The notes below the pieces were generated by a model, which worked only from the letters and a program-made list of their open reading frames with translations, did not search any database and was not told the origin of the DNA. A DNA stretch of 64,000 bases, from positions 1,436,001 through 1,500,000 of the forward strand of contig NZ_CP049834.1 in assembly GCF_019916085.1 (NCBI RefSeq), in the 5' to 3' direction. The position numbers and the translations under genes were made by a program. Positions 7,888 to 17,160 of this stretch are shown one piece after another; position 1 is the stretch's first letter; each line of letters starts with the position of its first letter. This DNA is from Aquirufa lenticrescens. GTDB lineage: Bacteria > Bacteroidota > Bacteroidia > Cytophagales > Spirosomataceae.

Positions 7888-9518
7888 AGTACGTTCTAGG
7901 CCTCTTATTGCTCTCTTGCTCGGTCTTCGCTCAGACGACTTTACTAGATGATATTAGTCTGCAGGATCTGCAACGCAACGCACAATTATTAAATGGGAAG
8001 GATTCGTCGAAATATGAGAATCAGTCCTTTATGATTCGTTCGACTTCTAATTTGCAAGAACTAGAATCAAATGCTAGTGAAAAGTTTAAAGTGCATGGCG
8101 TGTCTTTCCGTCATACCCTTCAAAATAACAATTTAATGCCTCTAGGCTTTAATCAGGGGACTTTGTATCCATCCATTGGTTTTCAGCGTCGCTGGAGTCT
8201 AGGAGTTCATTTCTCTTGGAAATTCTTGGATGTCAATTTACAGCCGGAGTGGGTCTTGGCGGAGAATTCTCCTTCGGTTCCGTTCGCGGGAAACCCACAA
8301 GATGGGAATTATTGGACAAGAATCTTTTTTCTAATCAACAACAACATCGACCAATACCGCTATTTTGGTTACGAGCCCTTGAAAACCTTTTTCCCTGGGC
8401 AATCGCGTATCGCTTTGAAGTTTGGTAATGTGTCTACTGGTGTTTCAACAGAAAATAATTGGTGGGGTCCAGGCTTCAGAAATAGCCTTATAATGACAAA
8501 TGAGGCTTCAGGCTTTTTGCATTATTTCGTCCAAAATAGGAAGCCAGTCATCACTCCCATCGGATCCTTTGAAGGGAAAGGTTTAATCGGGATGTTGGAA
8601 AATCCGACTATGCTTTCGCCAGAGGACAAGAATTTTAGACCTATATGGCCGGGAGGTATTGAAAATAAAAATAATTCTGTGCGAATGCTGAAGGCATTTA
8701 TCGTGAATTGGCAGCCCAAATGGGTGCCTAATTTTTATCTAGGCTACTCCTTTGCGCAGCAGAATTACTTCACGAATGAGGATCCACAACCTGGGAAGCC
8801 TTTTGTGGAGAACCCGAAAATGCAATTAGGTGCCTTCTTGTTCCGCTTCGCTTTACCTAAAGACCATGCCGAGTTCTATGCGGAATTAGGTCAGCCTGAC
8901 AAGGTGGTGGGGCCTGCGAGTTTCTTTGGAGATTCCACAAAGACCGGTTTTGTGCTAGGGGGACGGAAGTTATTTCCTTTGGGGAAAAAGAAGAAATCTT
9001 ACTTACAATTAGCCATCGAGTTTACGCAATTACAATTAATGGATCCCGGGTTAGTCATTGATAATGATAACCGTTTTGGAGGTCCGCTGCACAATAGCTG
9101 GTATACGAGTACGGAGGTTCGTCAAGGTTATACGCAAAATGGTAAATTGCTAGGAGCTTCTATCGGTCCTGGATCAAATAGCCAAACGGTTTACCTGAGT
9201 TACCACAGTGGGAGAAGTTTAATCCGCTTCAATTTCGAGCGTTTTGCTAGAAACAATGACTTCTATGTCTATGAATATTACGGGAGTGGACATGCAAACC
9301 GTTATTGGGTTAATCTAACGGCTGGAGTGGAAGCGCAAATCGGTCTGACGAAAAACCTACTTTTAGGAGCCTCATATCTAAATACCTCGGTGAACAATTA
9401 CATGTGGGTACGGATTGAAGATAACATCGCGGATTGGTCAGATTCGTCTACGAAGTCAGATTATACGAACCAGCAGTGGCAGGTTTCGCTTAAATACGAG
9501 ATCAATGGACGTCGTTAA
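7881..9518 (+). CDS. Wzi-family capsule assembly outer-membrane protein (copy 2)
   Basis: A 545-residue paralog of the preceding gene. It has a signal peptide (VKYVLGLLLLSCSVFAQ), the family block NNWWGPGFRNSLIMTNEASG and the following PIGSFEGKGLIG. The C-terminal third (ASIGPGSNSQTVYLSYHSG) matches the same position of the third copy (GAGIGPGSNLQTFDLAF) better than that of copy 1. It starts inside the stop region of copy 1 and ends 14 bases inside the polymerase gene. Sequential wzi genes differing this much suggest either an old duplication with specialisation, or hetero-oligomeric surface proteins. Which polysaccharide each binds cannot be told. Confidence 0.85.
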   Translation: MVKYVLGLLLLSCSVFAQTTLLDDISLQDLQRNAQLLNGKDSSKYENQSFMIRSTSNLQELESNASEKFKVHGVSFRHTLQNNNLMPLGFNQGTLYPSIGFQRRWSLGVHFSWKFLDVNLQPEWVLAENSPSVPFAGNPQDGNYWTRIFFLINNNIDQYRYFGYEPLKTFFPGQSRIALKFGNVSTGVSTENNWWGPGFRNSLIMTNEASGFLHYFVQNRKPVITPIGSFEGKGLIGMLENPTMLSPEDKNFRPIWPGGIENKNNSVRMLKAFIVNWQPKWVPNFYLGYSFAQQNYFTNEDPQPGKPFVENPKMQLGAFLFRFALPKDHAEFYAELGQPDKVVGPASFFGDSTKTGFVLGGRKLFPLGKKKKSYLQLAIEFTQLQLMDPGLVIDNDNRFGGPLHNSWYTSTEVRQGYTQNGKLLGASIGPGSNSQTVYLSYHSGRSLIRFNFERFARNNDFYVYEYYGSGHANRYWVNLTAGVEAQIGLTKNLLLGASYLNTSVNNYMWVRIEDNIADWSDSSTKSDYTNQQWQVSLKYEINGRR

Positions 9519-10767
9519 AAAGCTCTATTTGCAGGCGTATTTCTTCGTGATGGCACTCTATGTGTTCTTTAACAAGGGGATTGCCTATAGTTTTTTAGCG
9601 GAGGCTTTGTGGGCGGGGGGATTTATCGTGTTGTTTTTAACGCGCAAGGACTATGCGTTTGGCTGGGATAAGCGGACGAAGATATTAGCCTTTTTGCTGG
9701 CGATCACGGTGGGCTATATTGGCTGGGGATTGCGCTCGTATGCGCTATTTGATGTGATTCGCGACTCTTTCGTGATCCAATATGCCTGGTTTGCCTTCTT
9801 CGTGTTTCTGTTCAAAGATTTGCGTGCGCAACTGTGGGGCTACATCATTTGGATCTATACCTGGTTCCCGTTTTTCGCCTTGTTGAATTTCTATTTCCAA
9901 AACTTCTCCGAGTTCTTCGAGAACTTCATCTTGTTCGGCTCTGTTCCTTTTGCGCTCTATAAATACGGCGACATGGGGGTGCATTTGTTGATTTCTTCTT
10001 TGGTCCTGATGCTCTATCTGAATCACAGATCCATCCGTTTTCAGGTGACTTTAGCGGTGGCGATCTTGCTAAATCTGTTGATTATTACGGCCTATTCTAG
10101 GTCTGGAATGTTGGCTTATTTGATTAGTTTGGGACTTTTTGTGTTCTATACGAAGCGCCAGGAGATGCGGGATTTGATCAAGCAATATGTGCGCTATTTG
10201 CCTATCGTTTTGTTGATTGTGTTGCCACTTTATGCGTCCATTAAGGTGAAGGAAAACTTCCAAGGGCGTAAGGTGGGGATGGAGCAGTTAGTGGAGAATG
10301 TGGGGTCGATTTTTGGGGTGAGTAAAGATGCGACGCTGGATGAAAATAAGTTTTGGCGTTTGGTCTGGTGGGCGAACATTATCGATTATAGTGTGACGCC
10401 GGAATATGTGTTGCAGGGGAAAGGATTGGGGATGAGTTTAGCGGAAAGTGATGAGGTGGTGACTGAAATCGACGATCTGCGTTCGCCGCATAATTTCAAT
10501 TTGACGATTCTGGCACGCTTCGGCTGGCCATTGTTTTTACTCTGGTGTTATTGGCTGTTCTGTTTATTTAAACCGATGTTCAAAAGGCAACTGAATGACC
10601 AGCAATTGATGATTTCCTGCGTGCTGTTCACGTTTTGGTTGAACGGTAGCTTCGACGTGTTTTTAGAGGGTCCCATGGGAGCATTTCCCTTCTGGACCTG
10701 GGTGGGCTTGTATTTATTAGGGGATTTCTTTCCGGAACCAGAGACAAATGAAGCACCACAAGGTTAA
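9505..10767 (+). CDS. Wzy-like O-antigen/EPS polymerase (Wzy_C/RfaL family)
   Basis: This 420-residue protein consists almost entirely of hydrophobic helices and carries one large periplasmic loop late in the sequence. The loop contains LRSPHNFNLTILARFGWPLF, the H-N...G pattern of the O-antigen ligase/polymerase superfamily. In a Wzx/Wzy locus it most likely polymerises repeat units on undecaprenyl diphosphate at the periplasmic face. I chose the ATG at 9505 (MDVVKKLYLQAYFF); a TTG 90 bases upstream would add a polar tail read from within the Wzi gene. It overlaps both neighbours (14 and 20 bases). A ligase role cannot be excluded by sequence alone. Confidence 0.8.
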   Translation: MDVVKKLYLQAYFFVMALYVFFNKGIAYSFLAEALWAGGFIVLFLTRKDYAFGWDKRTKILAFLLAITVGYIGWGLRSYALFDVIRDSFVIQYAWFAFFVFLFKDLRAQLWGYIIWIYTWFPFFALLNFYFQNFSEFFENFILFGSVPFALYKYGDMGVHLLISSLVLMLYLNHRSIRFQVTLAVAILLNLLIITAYSRSGMLAYLISLGLFVFYTKRQEMRDLIKQYVRYLPIVLLIVLPLYASIKVKENFQGRKVGMEQLVENVGSIFGVSKDATLDENKFWRLVWWANIIDYSVTPEYVLQGKGLGMSLAESDEVVTEIDDLRSPHNFNLTILARFGWPLFLLWCYWLFCLFKPMFKRQLNDQQLMISCVLFTFWLNGSFDVFLEGPMGAFPFWTWVGLYLLGDFFPEPETNEAPQG

Positions 10768-11515
10768 TATTCTAGGTACTCCTATTTCTTCGCTGACAAT
10801 GGATGAATTGTTCAGTGATTGGGAGGCTGTGATTAAAGAAGGGAAAAAGGCGCAGGTGAGTATCACGCCGGTTAATTCGATATTGGCGGCGCGCGCGACA
10901 GCGCGCGTTCAAGAGATTTACAAACACGCGGAGTACGTTCTTTGCGACGGTGTTCCCGTGAAATGGGCTTCAGATTTCCTTGGGGATCCCATTAAAGAAC
11001 GCATTACGGGCTTGGATGTGTTGCCGCGGATATTTCCGTTTGCTTCACGGCACGATTTCTCCATCTTTTTGCTCGGCGCCTCTCCCGGCGTGGCCGAAAC
11101 ACTAAAAGCGGTGATGGAGGCGAAGCACCCAGGAGTGAAGATCGTGGGGACATTCGTGCCGCCGTTCAGAGCAGTGTTTTCGAAGGAAGAGAATCAAGAA
11201 ATGATAGATGCGATAAACGCGGTCAAACCGGATATCTTGTTGGTGAGTTTAACAGCGCCTAAGCAAGATATTTGGATTGCAGAAAATCTGGCGAAATTAG
11301 ATACGCATATAGCCATCGGAATCGGAGGAGCCTTTGAAGTGGCCGCGGGAATGATTCAACGAGCACCGCTGTGGATGCAAAAGAGTGGTTTGGAATGGTT
11401 CTATCGCTTCTTGCAGGAGCCTAAGCGCATGTTTAGACGCTATTTCGTGGAGGCGCCGGTGTTCATTCCGCTGATACTAAAACAACGTTTTAGTAAGCGT
11501 TCTGGTCGCCTCTGA
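10748..11515 (+). CDS. WecG/TagA/CpsF family glycosyltransferase (GT26)
   Basis: This 255-residue enzyme has the full GT26 pattern: TPVNSILAARA, then CDGVPVKWAS, and near the end GIGGAFEVAAGMIQRAPLWM followed by SGLEWFYRFLQEPKR. WecG and TagA transfer an N-acetylmannosaminyl-type sugar to a lipid-linked first sugar, so this is likely the second step of repeat-unit assembly after the initiating transferase encoded next door on the other strand. Its 3' end overlaps the convergent initiating-transferase gene by 26 bases. The coding sequence contains a GC-only perfect hairpin at 10890-10907. Confidence 0.88.
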   Translation: MKHHKVNILGTPISSLTMDELFSDWEAVIKEGKKAQVSITPVNSILAARATARVQEIYKHAEYVLCDGVPVKWASDFLGDPIKERITGLDVLPRIFPFASRHDFSIFLLGASPGVAETLKAVMEAKHPGVKIVGTFVPPFRAVFSKEENQEMIDAINAVKPDILLVSLTAPKQDIWIAENLAKLDTHIAIGIGGAFEVAAGMIQRAPLWMQKSGLEWFYRFLQEPKRMFRRYFVEAPVFIPLILKQRFSKRSGRL

Positions 11516-12878
11516 AGAAGTTAATGACGGTCTGGAGGATGATTTGGCAATCTAACCAAAACGACCAACGGTGAATATAACTCAAATCAAAGTCCACGCG
11601 TTCCTGCATATCCTCCGTCGTCCGCGTTTCCCCTCTACACCCATTTACCTGAGCCCAGCCGCTAATTCCTGGCAAAACAATATGGCGTAACATGTAATTA
11701 TCCACCGTATTCATCGACTCGATATTCAAGGGAGTCGGGTGTGGACGCGGTCCTACCACAGACATATCGCCCATTAATACGTTCCAAAACTGCGGAATCT
11801 CATCCAAATTCGTCTTGCGCAAGAAGGCCCCAATACGCGTAATCCGCGGATCATCCTTATGCGCCTGTTGGTAATGTCCTTCCTCATCCACATCCTCACT
11901 TTCCTGCACCATCGTGCGGAACTTGTAACACATCAGGATTTCATTATTTAAGCCCCAGCGCTCTTGTTTGAAGATGACAGGCCCTTTGGACGTCAACTTA
12001 ATCAATAGAGCGATCAGCGGGAAAAGTAGTAGGCCAAAAGTCAAGAAGAACACCAGCGAGAACGTCACATCAAAAATGCGCTTCAAAATCCGGTTCTCTA
12101 AACGATCCAGCGGAAGACGTCCCACGTTCATTACGGGCACTTGTCCGATCGTCTGAATGCTGACCGAGGAGGCAGCATATTGTTTGAAGTCAGGCAAAAT
12201 ACGGACTTTGGTCCGGTAATAATCACAAATGCTAATGCAGCGCTGAATGGTCGAATAATCCTCCGTAGGCAAGGCAATCACCACTTCGTCCACGTAGCGC
12301 GACTTCAAAATCAAGTCCAGCTGACTGATTTTGCCTAAATAATCACAGCCCGGAATATTGTTCAGTTCATCATCAATCAAACCCTCCACCTTATAACCGT
12401 AGTAATAATACTTCTGGACCGTATCGTAAAAATTCTTCGCCGCGGCAGTCGCCCCCACTAAAAGAACCACATCATTCATGCGCCCTTGGTAAAAGGCAGC
12501 GTGGCGATTCTTCCGTAAAATATACTTAGTAATGGCGGCTAGGATGAAATTAGCCCCAATAAAGTAGGCAAAGAAGACGAAATCATACGCCCCGGTCGGC
12601 TTCAAAAAGAAGAGACTCGAACTCAATAAAATCGTAAATAAAATTAGGTGGTAAACGATGAAAATGATCTCCTCCGCGAACTTATTCGAGCGTCTATCCG
12701 CATATAATTTCGAAAAAGAGGAGACAAAATACCACAAAACGAGCGAAAGCACCGCAAAAGCGGGATTCCACTGATCCAGATGGCCGGTATTCCAAAGCCC
12801 AAGCGCATACGCCGCGATCACCACAAGGGCATCGTTAACATAGCGAATCAGCACAAACCGGTTGGACTTTTTGTTCAT
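11490..12878 (-). CDS. Undecaprenyl-phosphate sugar phosphotransferase (WcaJ/CpsE type), initiating enzyme
   Basis: This 462-residue polyprenyl glycosylphosphotransferase has about four N-terminal membrane helices, a central nucleotide-binding-like region ([17 protein letters not shown]) and a C-terminal bacterial sugar transferase domain. The catalytic part shows [30 protein letters not shown], then [20 protein letters not shown] and SVVGPRPHP, ending in [11 protein letters not shown]. These are the hallmarks of WcaJ-like enzymes that put hexose-1-phosphate on undecaprenyl phosphate at the cytoplasmic face. It is transcribed toward the EPS chain and away from the third Wzi gene, sharing a 57-base divergent spacer with it. 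It should start repeat-unit synthesis for the whole locus. Confidence 0.92.
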   Translation of the reverse strand: MNKKSNRFVLIRYVNDALVVIAAYALGLWNTGHLDQWNPAFAVLSLVLWYFVSSFSKLYADRRSNKFAEEIIFIVYHLILFTILLSSSLFFLKPTGAYDFVFFAYFIGANFILAAITKYILRKNRHAAFYQGRMNDVVLLVGATAAAKNFYDTVQKYYYYGYKVEGLIDDELNNIPGCDYLGKISQLDLILKSRYVDEVVIALPTEDYSTIQRCISICDYYRTKVRILPDFKQYAASSVSIQTIGQVPVMNVGRLPLDRLENRILKRIFDVTFSLVFFLTFGLLLFPLIALLIKLTSKGPVIFKQERWGLNNEILMCYKFRTMVQESEDVDEEGHYQQAHKDDPRITRIGAFLRKTNLDEIPQFWNVLMGDMSVVGPRPHPTPLNIESMNTVDNYMLRHIVLPGISGWAQVNGCRGETRTTEDMQERVDFDLSYIHRWSFWLDCQIILQTVINFFRGDQNAY

Positions 12879-12935
12879 CGAAATCTTTATTGCTCAAATT
12901 TACAACATTGCGCGCATTCCTCCCTAAATTTGTCC

Positions 12936-14459
12936 ATGCTTAAAAGGATCTTTTTTTTCTTTCTGACAGCACAAATCTATGCCCAGACCATTCCCGTGGG
13001 TCGGCCGGATTTTTCTGAAGAGCGTTTCCGGAATCAGCAATTGATTTCTGGGGCTCATAATTCGTTTACTATTAGGCCCGTTTCCGATTCGACTGCAACC
13101 GGTCTGCTGCCCGCCTCTGTCCTGACCTCGTTGAATACCTTTGCTCCCACGGGCTGGAATGACGGCGCGATGATCCCGGCGAGAGGCTTGCAAACTTATG
13201 CAACGGCAGGTTTTTTTGCCAAATACAAAGCCCTCAGTCTCCAGCTCATGCCGGAATTCGTGTACGCAGAGAACCGCGACTTTGAAACCTTTTCCCTTCA
13301 AGGCCCCCTGCGTGCCCCCATGCTAGTCTTGTGGAATAGCACAGACATCCCGGAACGTTTTGGGACCTCTTCTTTTTCCCGTTTTCGTTTAGGCCAAAGT
13401 GCCCTCCGCCTCTCTTCCCGTTCCGTTTCTATCGGAGTTTCCACCGAAAACCTCTGGTGGGGGCCAGGTTTCCGCAACTCCCTCATCATGTCAAATAATG
13501 CCCCAGGCTTCTTGCACGGGACATTTAACAGCGTGAAACCGCTAAAAACCTTCCTCGGATCCTTCGAATTCCAGCTCATCGGCGGTCGCTTAGAAGGGTC
13601 TGATGTTCAGCCTTTGGCATCCGACTACATCGTCAATGGGATCAATTATTTAGAACCAAAATCCACGGATGCCCGCTACATTTCAGCCATCACCCTGAAC
13701 TACCAACCACGCTGGATACCCGGATTATTCCTCGGTTTTTCTCGCGCATTCCACCTTTACACGTCTGATATGGGATCGGGTTTTTCAGATGTGTTCCCGT
13801 TCTTGCTTCCCTTTGAAAAAAAGAACCTTCCCTTTGAAGACGCGAAACGAAGAGATCAGTTAGCCTCCTTTAACCTGCGCTGGGTTTTTCCTGCTTCGAA
13901 TGTCGAGGTCTACGGGGAATTAGGCTACAATGATTACAAGAACAGTTTTTGGGATTGGTTGACCTCCATGGAGCATTCGCGAGCCTATATCCTAGGTTTG
14001 CGTAAGGTGTTCAAACAATCTCCAGGCCGTTATATTCGCCTTGCCATCGAAAATACCACCATGGAAATGACCGCGGATCGCCTCGTTCGCAACAATGGTC
14101 CCTGGTACCGCCACGATTTTGTCCGCCATGGCTACACAAACGAGGGTCAAGTATTAGGCGCGGGCATAGGTCCCGGATCTAATCTCCAAACCTTCGACCT
14201 CGCCTTCGTTCGCCCTTCCTCCATCGCAGGCTTCAGCATCGAGCGTTATGCCCACAATATGGACTATTTCTACGATGCCTTTAAGAACTACGATTCCAAA
14301 TGGGTCGACTTGATGTGGGGTGGATATTACCAAAAACGTGTCGGATCCTATGCCTTCACCGGCAAATTGAATTTCGCCTGGATGCGTAACTACGAATGGG
14401 TGTTAGATAAACATGTGCTAAACGCACAATTGCAATTATCAGCAACTAGATATTTTTAG
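12936..14459 (+). CDS. Wzi-family capsule assembly outer-membrane protein (copy 3)
   Basis: Third member of the Wzi family here, 507 residues. It has a signal peptide (LKRIFFFFLTAQIYAQ) directly followed by TIPVGRPDFSEERFRNQQLI, which parallels the mature start of copy 1. The family block is NLWWGPGFRNSLIMSNNAPG and the later block AGIGPGSNLQTFDLAFV. I chose the ATG at 12936; the longer open frame from 12780 runs across the divergent promoter region and has no signal peptide. It stands alone, divergent from the initiating transferase, so it may be expressed separately from the two tandem copies. Confidence 0.85.
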   Translation: MLKRIFFFFLTAQIYAQTIPVGRPDFSEERFRNQQLISGAHNSFTIRPVSDSTATGLLPASVLTSLNTFAPTGWNDGAMIPARGLQTYATAGFFAKYKALSLQLMPEFVYAENRDFETFSLQGPLRAPMLVLWNSTDIPERFGTSSFSRFRLGQSALRLSSRSVSIGVSTENLWWGPGFRNSLIMSNNAPGFLHGTFNSVKPLKTFLGSFEFQLIGGRLEGSDVQPLASDYIVNGINYLEPKSTDARYISAITLNYQPRWIPGLFLGFSRAFHLYTSDMGSGFSDVFPFLLPFEKKNLPFEDAKRRDQLASFNLRWVFPASNVEVYGELGYNDYKNSFWDWLTSMEHSRAYILGLRKVFKQSPGRYIRLAIENTTMEMTADRLVRNNGPWYRHDFVRHGYTNEGQVLGAGIGPGSNLQTFDLAFVRPSSIAGFSIERYAHNMDYFYDAFKNYDSKWVDLMWGGYYQKRVGSYAFTGKLNFAWMRNYEWVLDKHVLNAQLQLSATRYF

Positions 14460-14490
14460 CCCTCAGGATACCAATTCATTTATTTTTCGG

Positions 14491-14498
14491 TAGTTTTG
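14491..14498 (+). promoter_or_regulatory. Possible -7 element of PEGA gene promoter
   Basis: TAGTTTTG matches the Bacteroidota -7 consensus TAnnTTTG and lies 22 bases before the ATG of the PEGA gene. No convincing -33 TTTG is present at the expected distance, so this is only a partial promoter match. Confidence 0.3.
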
Positions 14499-14519
14499 AA
14501 TTCTAAATTCGAAGCCTAC

Positions 14520-14786
14520 ATGAAAAATATTCTTATCGTTTTGCTAATCAGTGCCTTAAGTTCTTTCGTTGCTCCTGCTACGAAGACTATTTCTGTTAAA
14601 TCGGATCCTGCGGGCGCGGAAGTTATATTAAACGGTTACTTCGTGGGGAAAACTCCCATCGAAATTAAGATCGACGAAAAGCAATACAATTTTATCTCCC
14701 TTTCGAAGTCTGGCTACAAACGCCAACGCATCGAATTGAAAGGAATTGATAAAGAAGTTGAGGTGAAATTAGAGAAGGATCTCTAA
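14520..14786 (+). CDS. Small secreted PEGA-domain protein
   Basis: An 88-residue protein with an N-terminal signal peptide (MKNILIVLLISALSSFVAPA) and one PEGA domain: ISVKSDPAGAEVILNGYFVG, then KTPIEIKI and SLSKSGYKRQRIEL. PEGA domains are small beta-rich extracellular modules, and the name comes from the P-x-G-A turn seen here as DPAGAEV. The role is unknown. I used the ATG at 14520 rather than a TTG 24 bases upstream, because the signal peptide then starts at residue 1. It converges on the trans-sulfuration gene with a four-base overlap of stop codons (CTAA). Confidence 0.8.
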   Translation: MKNILIVLLISALSSFVAPATKTISVKSDPAGAEVILNGYFVGKTPIEIKIDEKQYNFISLSKSGYKRQRIELKGIDKEVEVKLEKDL

Positions 14787-15910
14787 ATCGTCGCTAGGGC
14801 TTGTTCTAAGTCCGCCCATAAATCATCCACATGTTCTAAGCCGATCGAGAAACGTAGCAAGTTTCCTGGCGTCGTACTTTGCGGTCCTTCAATGGACTTG
14901 CGGTGTTCCACCAGCGATTCTACACCACCTAAGCTCGTCGCCTGTTGGAATATTTGCAGTTTACCCGCCATCTCCCTCGTTTCTGTTTCCCCTGTTTTCA
15001 CCTGCAAAGCAATCATTCCACTAAAGCCCTGAGGCATTTGGGCCTTTGCTAAAGCGTGCTGCGGATGTGATTCCAGGCCTGGATAATGCACTTTTTCTAC
15101 TTTGGGGTGTTTTTCCAAACGCTTCGCCAGTTCCATCGCATTCGCACTGTGCTCTCTCATTCTCAAAGGCAAAGTCTTCAATCCCCTCGCTAATAAGTAG
15201 CAGTCCAACGGATTAGGTGTCGCCCCCATCAAAATCTGCACTCTTTCAATTCTTTTCGCCCACTCATCATCCTCTTTCAAGAGCACCGCTCCACCCATAA
15301 TATCCGAATGTCCGCCGATATACTTTGTCGTCGCGTGCATCACGATGTCTGCGCCTTGATCGATGGGGTTTTGGAGAACGGGCGTCCCTAACGTATTATC
15401 CACCCCTAATTTAAGTCCGTGTTTTTTAGCAATTGTTGACAGACCTTTAATATCTGTGATGCTCAGCATCGGATTCGCCGGCGTCTCCGCCCAGATGAGT
15501 TTCGTATTTTTTTGTACCGCTTTTTCTACAGCTGCCAAATCCGTCATATCCACCTGCGTCACTTCGAGGCCCCAAGGACCCAAAATTTCTTCCGCTAGTT
15601 TATAAGAGGCGTAATACCCTACTTCCGGCATCAATATGTGGTCTCCGGATTGAAGGCATTGGAAGACCGCGTTGACGGCGGCGAGGCCTGAGCCGAAGGC
15701 GAAGCCTCGCGACGCCCCTTCTAAGGCCGCCAGGCCTTTTTCTAACGCAGTTCTATTCGGATTCGAGTTGCGAGAATACATGTGGCCTTTCGGATACGTG
15801 CCATCCAAAGCCCGTTCAAAAGTCGTCGTCAAAAACACCGGCGCCGCAATCGCCCCCGCCGTCTCATCCTTCAAATGACTCCCATGTACCGCAATCGTCT
15901 CCTTTTTCAT
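14783..15910 (-). CDS. Cystathionine gamma-synthase/lyase family PLP enzyme
   Basis: A 375-residue PLP-dependent trans-sulfuration enzyme. Visible blocks are [20 protein letters not shown], the substrate-loop [13 protein letters not shown], the cofactor-contacting [14 protein letters not shown], and [17 protein letters not shown] with the Schiff-base lysine in TTKY. The C-terminal block [12 protein letters not shown] is also typical. The family includes MetB, MetC, cystathionine gamma-lyase and methionine gamma-lyase, which sequence motifs alone do not separate well. With cysE and cysM nearby, a role in cysteine/methionine interconversion is reasonable. It overlaps lptB by four bases and is probably co-transcribed behind it. 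Confidence 0.88.
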   Translation of the reverse strand: MKKETIAVHGSHLKDETAGAIAAPVFLTTTFERALDGTYPKGHMYSRNSNPNRTALEKGLAALEGASRGFAFGSGLAAVNAVFQCLQSGDHILMPEVGYYASYKLAEEILGPWGLEVTQVDMTDLAAVEKAVQKNTKLIWAETPANPMLSITDIKGLSTIAKKHGLKLGVDNTLGTPVLQNPIDQGADIVMHATTKYIGGHSDIMGGAVLLKEDDEWAKRIERVQILMGATPNPLDCYLLARGLKTLPLRMREHSANAMELAKRLEKHPKVEKVHYPGLESHPQHALAKAQMPQGFSGMIALQVKTGETETREMAGKLQIFQQATSLGGVESLVEHRKSIEGPQSTTPGNLLRFSIGLEHVDDLWADLEQALATI

Positions 15911-16641
15911 CGCTGATTTTCTCTAAGCTTAAAGTTTTTACCTAAATACAAACGACGAACTTGTTCGTCATCCGCTAATTCTCGTGGCGTCCCCGCCTTC
16001 AAAATCTTTCCCTCAAAAAGCAAATAAGCCCTATCCGTAATCGACAACGTCTCATCCACATTATGATCTGTAATCAAAATCCCAATATTCCGGTATTTCA
16101 ACTTCGACACGATCGTCTGAATCTCCTCCACCGCGATGGGATCGACCCCCGCAAACGGCTCATCTAACAGAATAAACTTGGGATCCACCGCCAGCGCCCT
16201 CGCAATCTCCGTTCTTCTCCTCTCACCCCCAGAAAGCACCTGGCCTAAACTCTTGCGCACATGCGTTAAAGAAAACTCCTCCAACAAACTCTCCACCTTC
16301 TCTTTCTGCGCCGCCTTCGACAAATCCGTCATCTCTAACACCGCCTGAATATTTTCCTCCACACTCAGCGTCCTAAAAACCGACGCCTCCTGCGCTAAAT
16401 ACCCGATTCCAAGCCTTGCCCTCTTATACATAGGCAAGTCTGTTACGTCCAAATCATCTAAGAACACTTTCCCCTCATTCGGCTTCACTAATCCCGTAGC
16501 GATGTAAAAAGACGTAGTTTTACCCGCACCATTTGGCCCCAATAAACCCACAATCTCCCCTTGCGCCACCTGATACGAAATGTGATCATTCACTAATCGT
16601 TGGCCGTATTTCTTGACTAAATTCTCTGTCCGTAAAATCAT
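15907..16641 (-). CDS. lptB: LPS export ABC transporter ATP-binding protein LptB
   Basis: A 244-residue ABC ATPase with Walker [13 protein letters not shown]-loop LAQEASVFR, signature [15 protein letters not shown], Walker [17 protein letters not shown] and H-loop [11 protein letters not shown]. The combination [13 protein letters not shown] and [11 protein letters not shown] is specific to LptB, the cytoplasmic ATPase of the LptB2FGC complex that extracts LPS from the inner membrane and pushes it toward the outer membrane. The partner genes lptF, lptG, lptC and lptA are not in this window. It is first in a two-gene minus-strand unit with the trans-sulfuration enzyme. Confidence 0.95.
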   Translation of the reverse strand: MILRTENLVKKYGQRLVNDHISYQVAQGEIVGLLGPNGAGKTTSFYIATGLVKPNEGKVFLDDLDVTDLPMYKRARLGIGYLAQEASVFRTLSVEENIQAVLEMTDLSKAAQKEKVESLLEEFSLTHVRKSLGQVLSGGERRRTEIARALAVDPKFILLDEPFAGVDPIAVEEIQTIVSKLKYRNIGILITDHNVDETLSITDRAYLLFEGKILKAGTPRELADDEQVRRLYLGKNFKLRENQR

Positions 16642-16722
16642 GCCTTAAAAATACGAATTATTTCGATGTTTTCCCTTGTTGCCCCCTCGCTCTCGTCTTT
16701 AAACCGTTTTAGCGCCCTGATT

Positions 16723-16880
16723 GTTCAGCATGGCCTAGCTGTTCAAGAGGGCTTGGTCGTTCAGAATTGCCTTGCTGTTCACAATGGTTTGGTTTTCTAC
16801 ATTGCCTTGCAGTTTAATGGTTTGGTTTTCTACATTACCTTACTGTTCAAAATGGCTCTGATTGCTCAGAATCGACTGAT
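16723..16880. repeat. Imperfect 18-base tandem repeat
   Basis: About eight to nine degenerate units of 18 bases with a core like GTTCAnnATGGCCTTGCT. Clear units start at 16723, 16741, 16759 and 16777. A longer block (AATGGTTTGGTTTTCTACAT) occurs twice. On the plus strand the period keeps a frame open that would encode a six-residue repeat (VQHGLA, VQEGLV, VQNCLA, VHNGLV). On the minus strand the matching frame reads like LNDQAL or VENQTI but is broken by TAG and TAA. This may be a decayed repeat-protein segment or a non-coding repeat. Confidence 0.7.
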
Positions 16881-16912
16881 GGTGAAATAAATCGTCAGGC
16901 GTAAAAGTCGAT

Positions 16913-16940
16913 TTTCAGGTATTGACACAATGTGTCAAAA
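16913..16940. repeat. Palindromic element, copy 1 (TTGACACA-A-TGTGTCAA)
   Basis: TTTCAGGTA is followed by TTGACACAATGTGTCAA, an 8-bp perfect dyad around one central base (16922-16938). A second copy with the same 28-base frame lies exactly 100 bases downstream, differing at three or fewer central positions. The dyad resembles a dimeric repressor operator. No adjacent promoter could be assigned. Confidence 0.65.
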
Positions 16941-17012
16941 GCGAGAGTATCAGGTGGGGAGCTTTATTAAATGCTCTTTTTGCGAATAAATAGACGAGTC
17001 ATTAAACTCAAA

Positions 17013-17047
17013 TTTCAGGTATTGACAGATTGTGTCAAAACCTGAAA
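17013..17047. repeat. Palindromic element, copy 2, extended 35-base dyad
   Basis: TTTCAGGT, A, TTGACA, GATTG, TGTCAA, A, ACCTGAAA. The outer arms TTTCAGGT/ACCTGAAA and inner arms TTGACA/TGTCAA are complementary, with a single A:A mismatch between them, so the whole 35 bases can fold or bind a dimer symmetrically. There is no T-run after it, so it is not an ordinary terminator. Confidence 0.65.
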
Positions 17048-17160
17048 ACGCCTCTGAGTGCCTCGAAGATATTTTAACACTATGCCGTTTCAGGCATTTC
17101 AGTGGCAATATGAATACAGGTATTATGGGAATATTAATGCATTCTCTTTACTCTCCTCCG

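Noticed and set aside
12780..12935. Longer version of the third Wzi protein
   Set aside because: The extension lies antisense to the initiating transferase gene and hides the signal peptide, which begins right at the ATG at 12936.
16666..16890. A 74-codon open frame across the 18-base repeats
   Set aside because: It consists almost wholly of the repeat, has no recognisable start context and no family features, and it stays open only because the period is a multiple of three.
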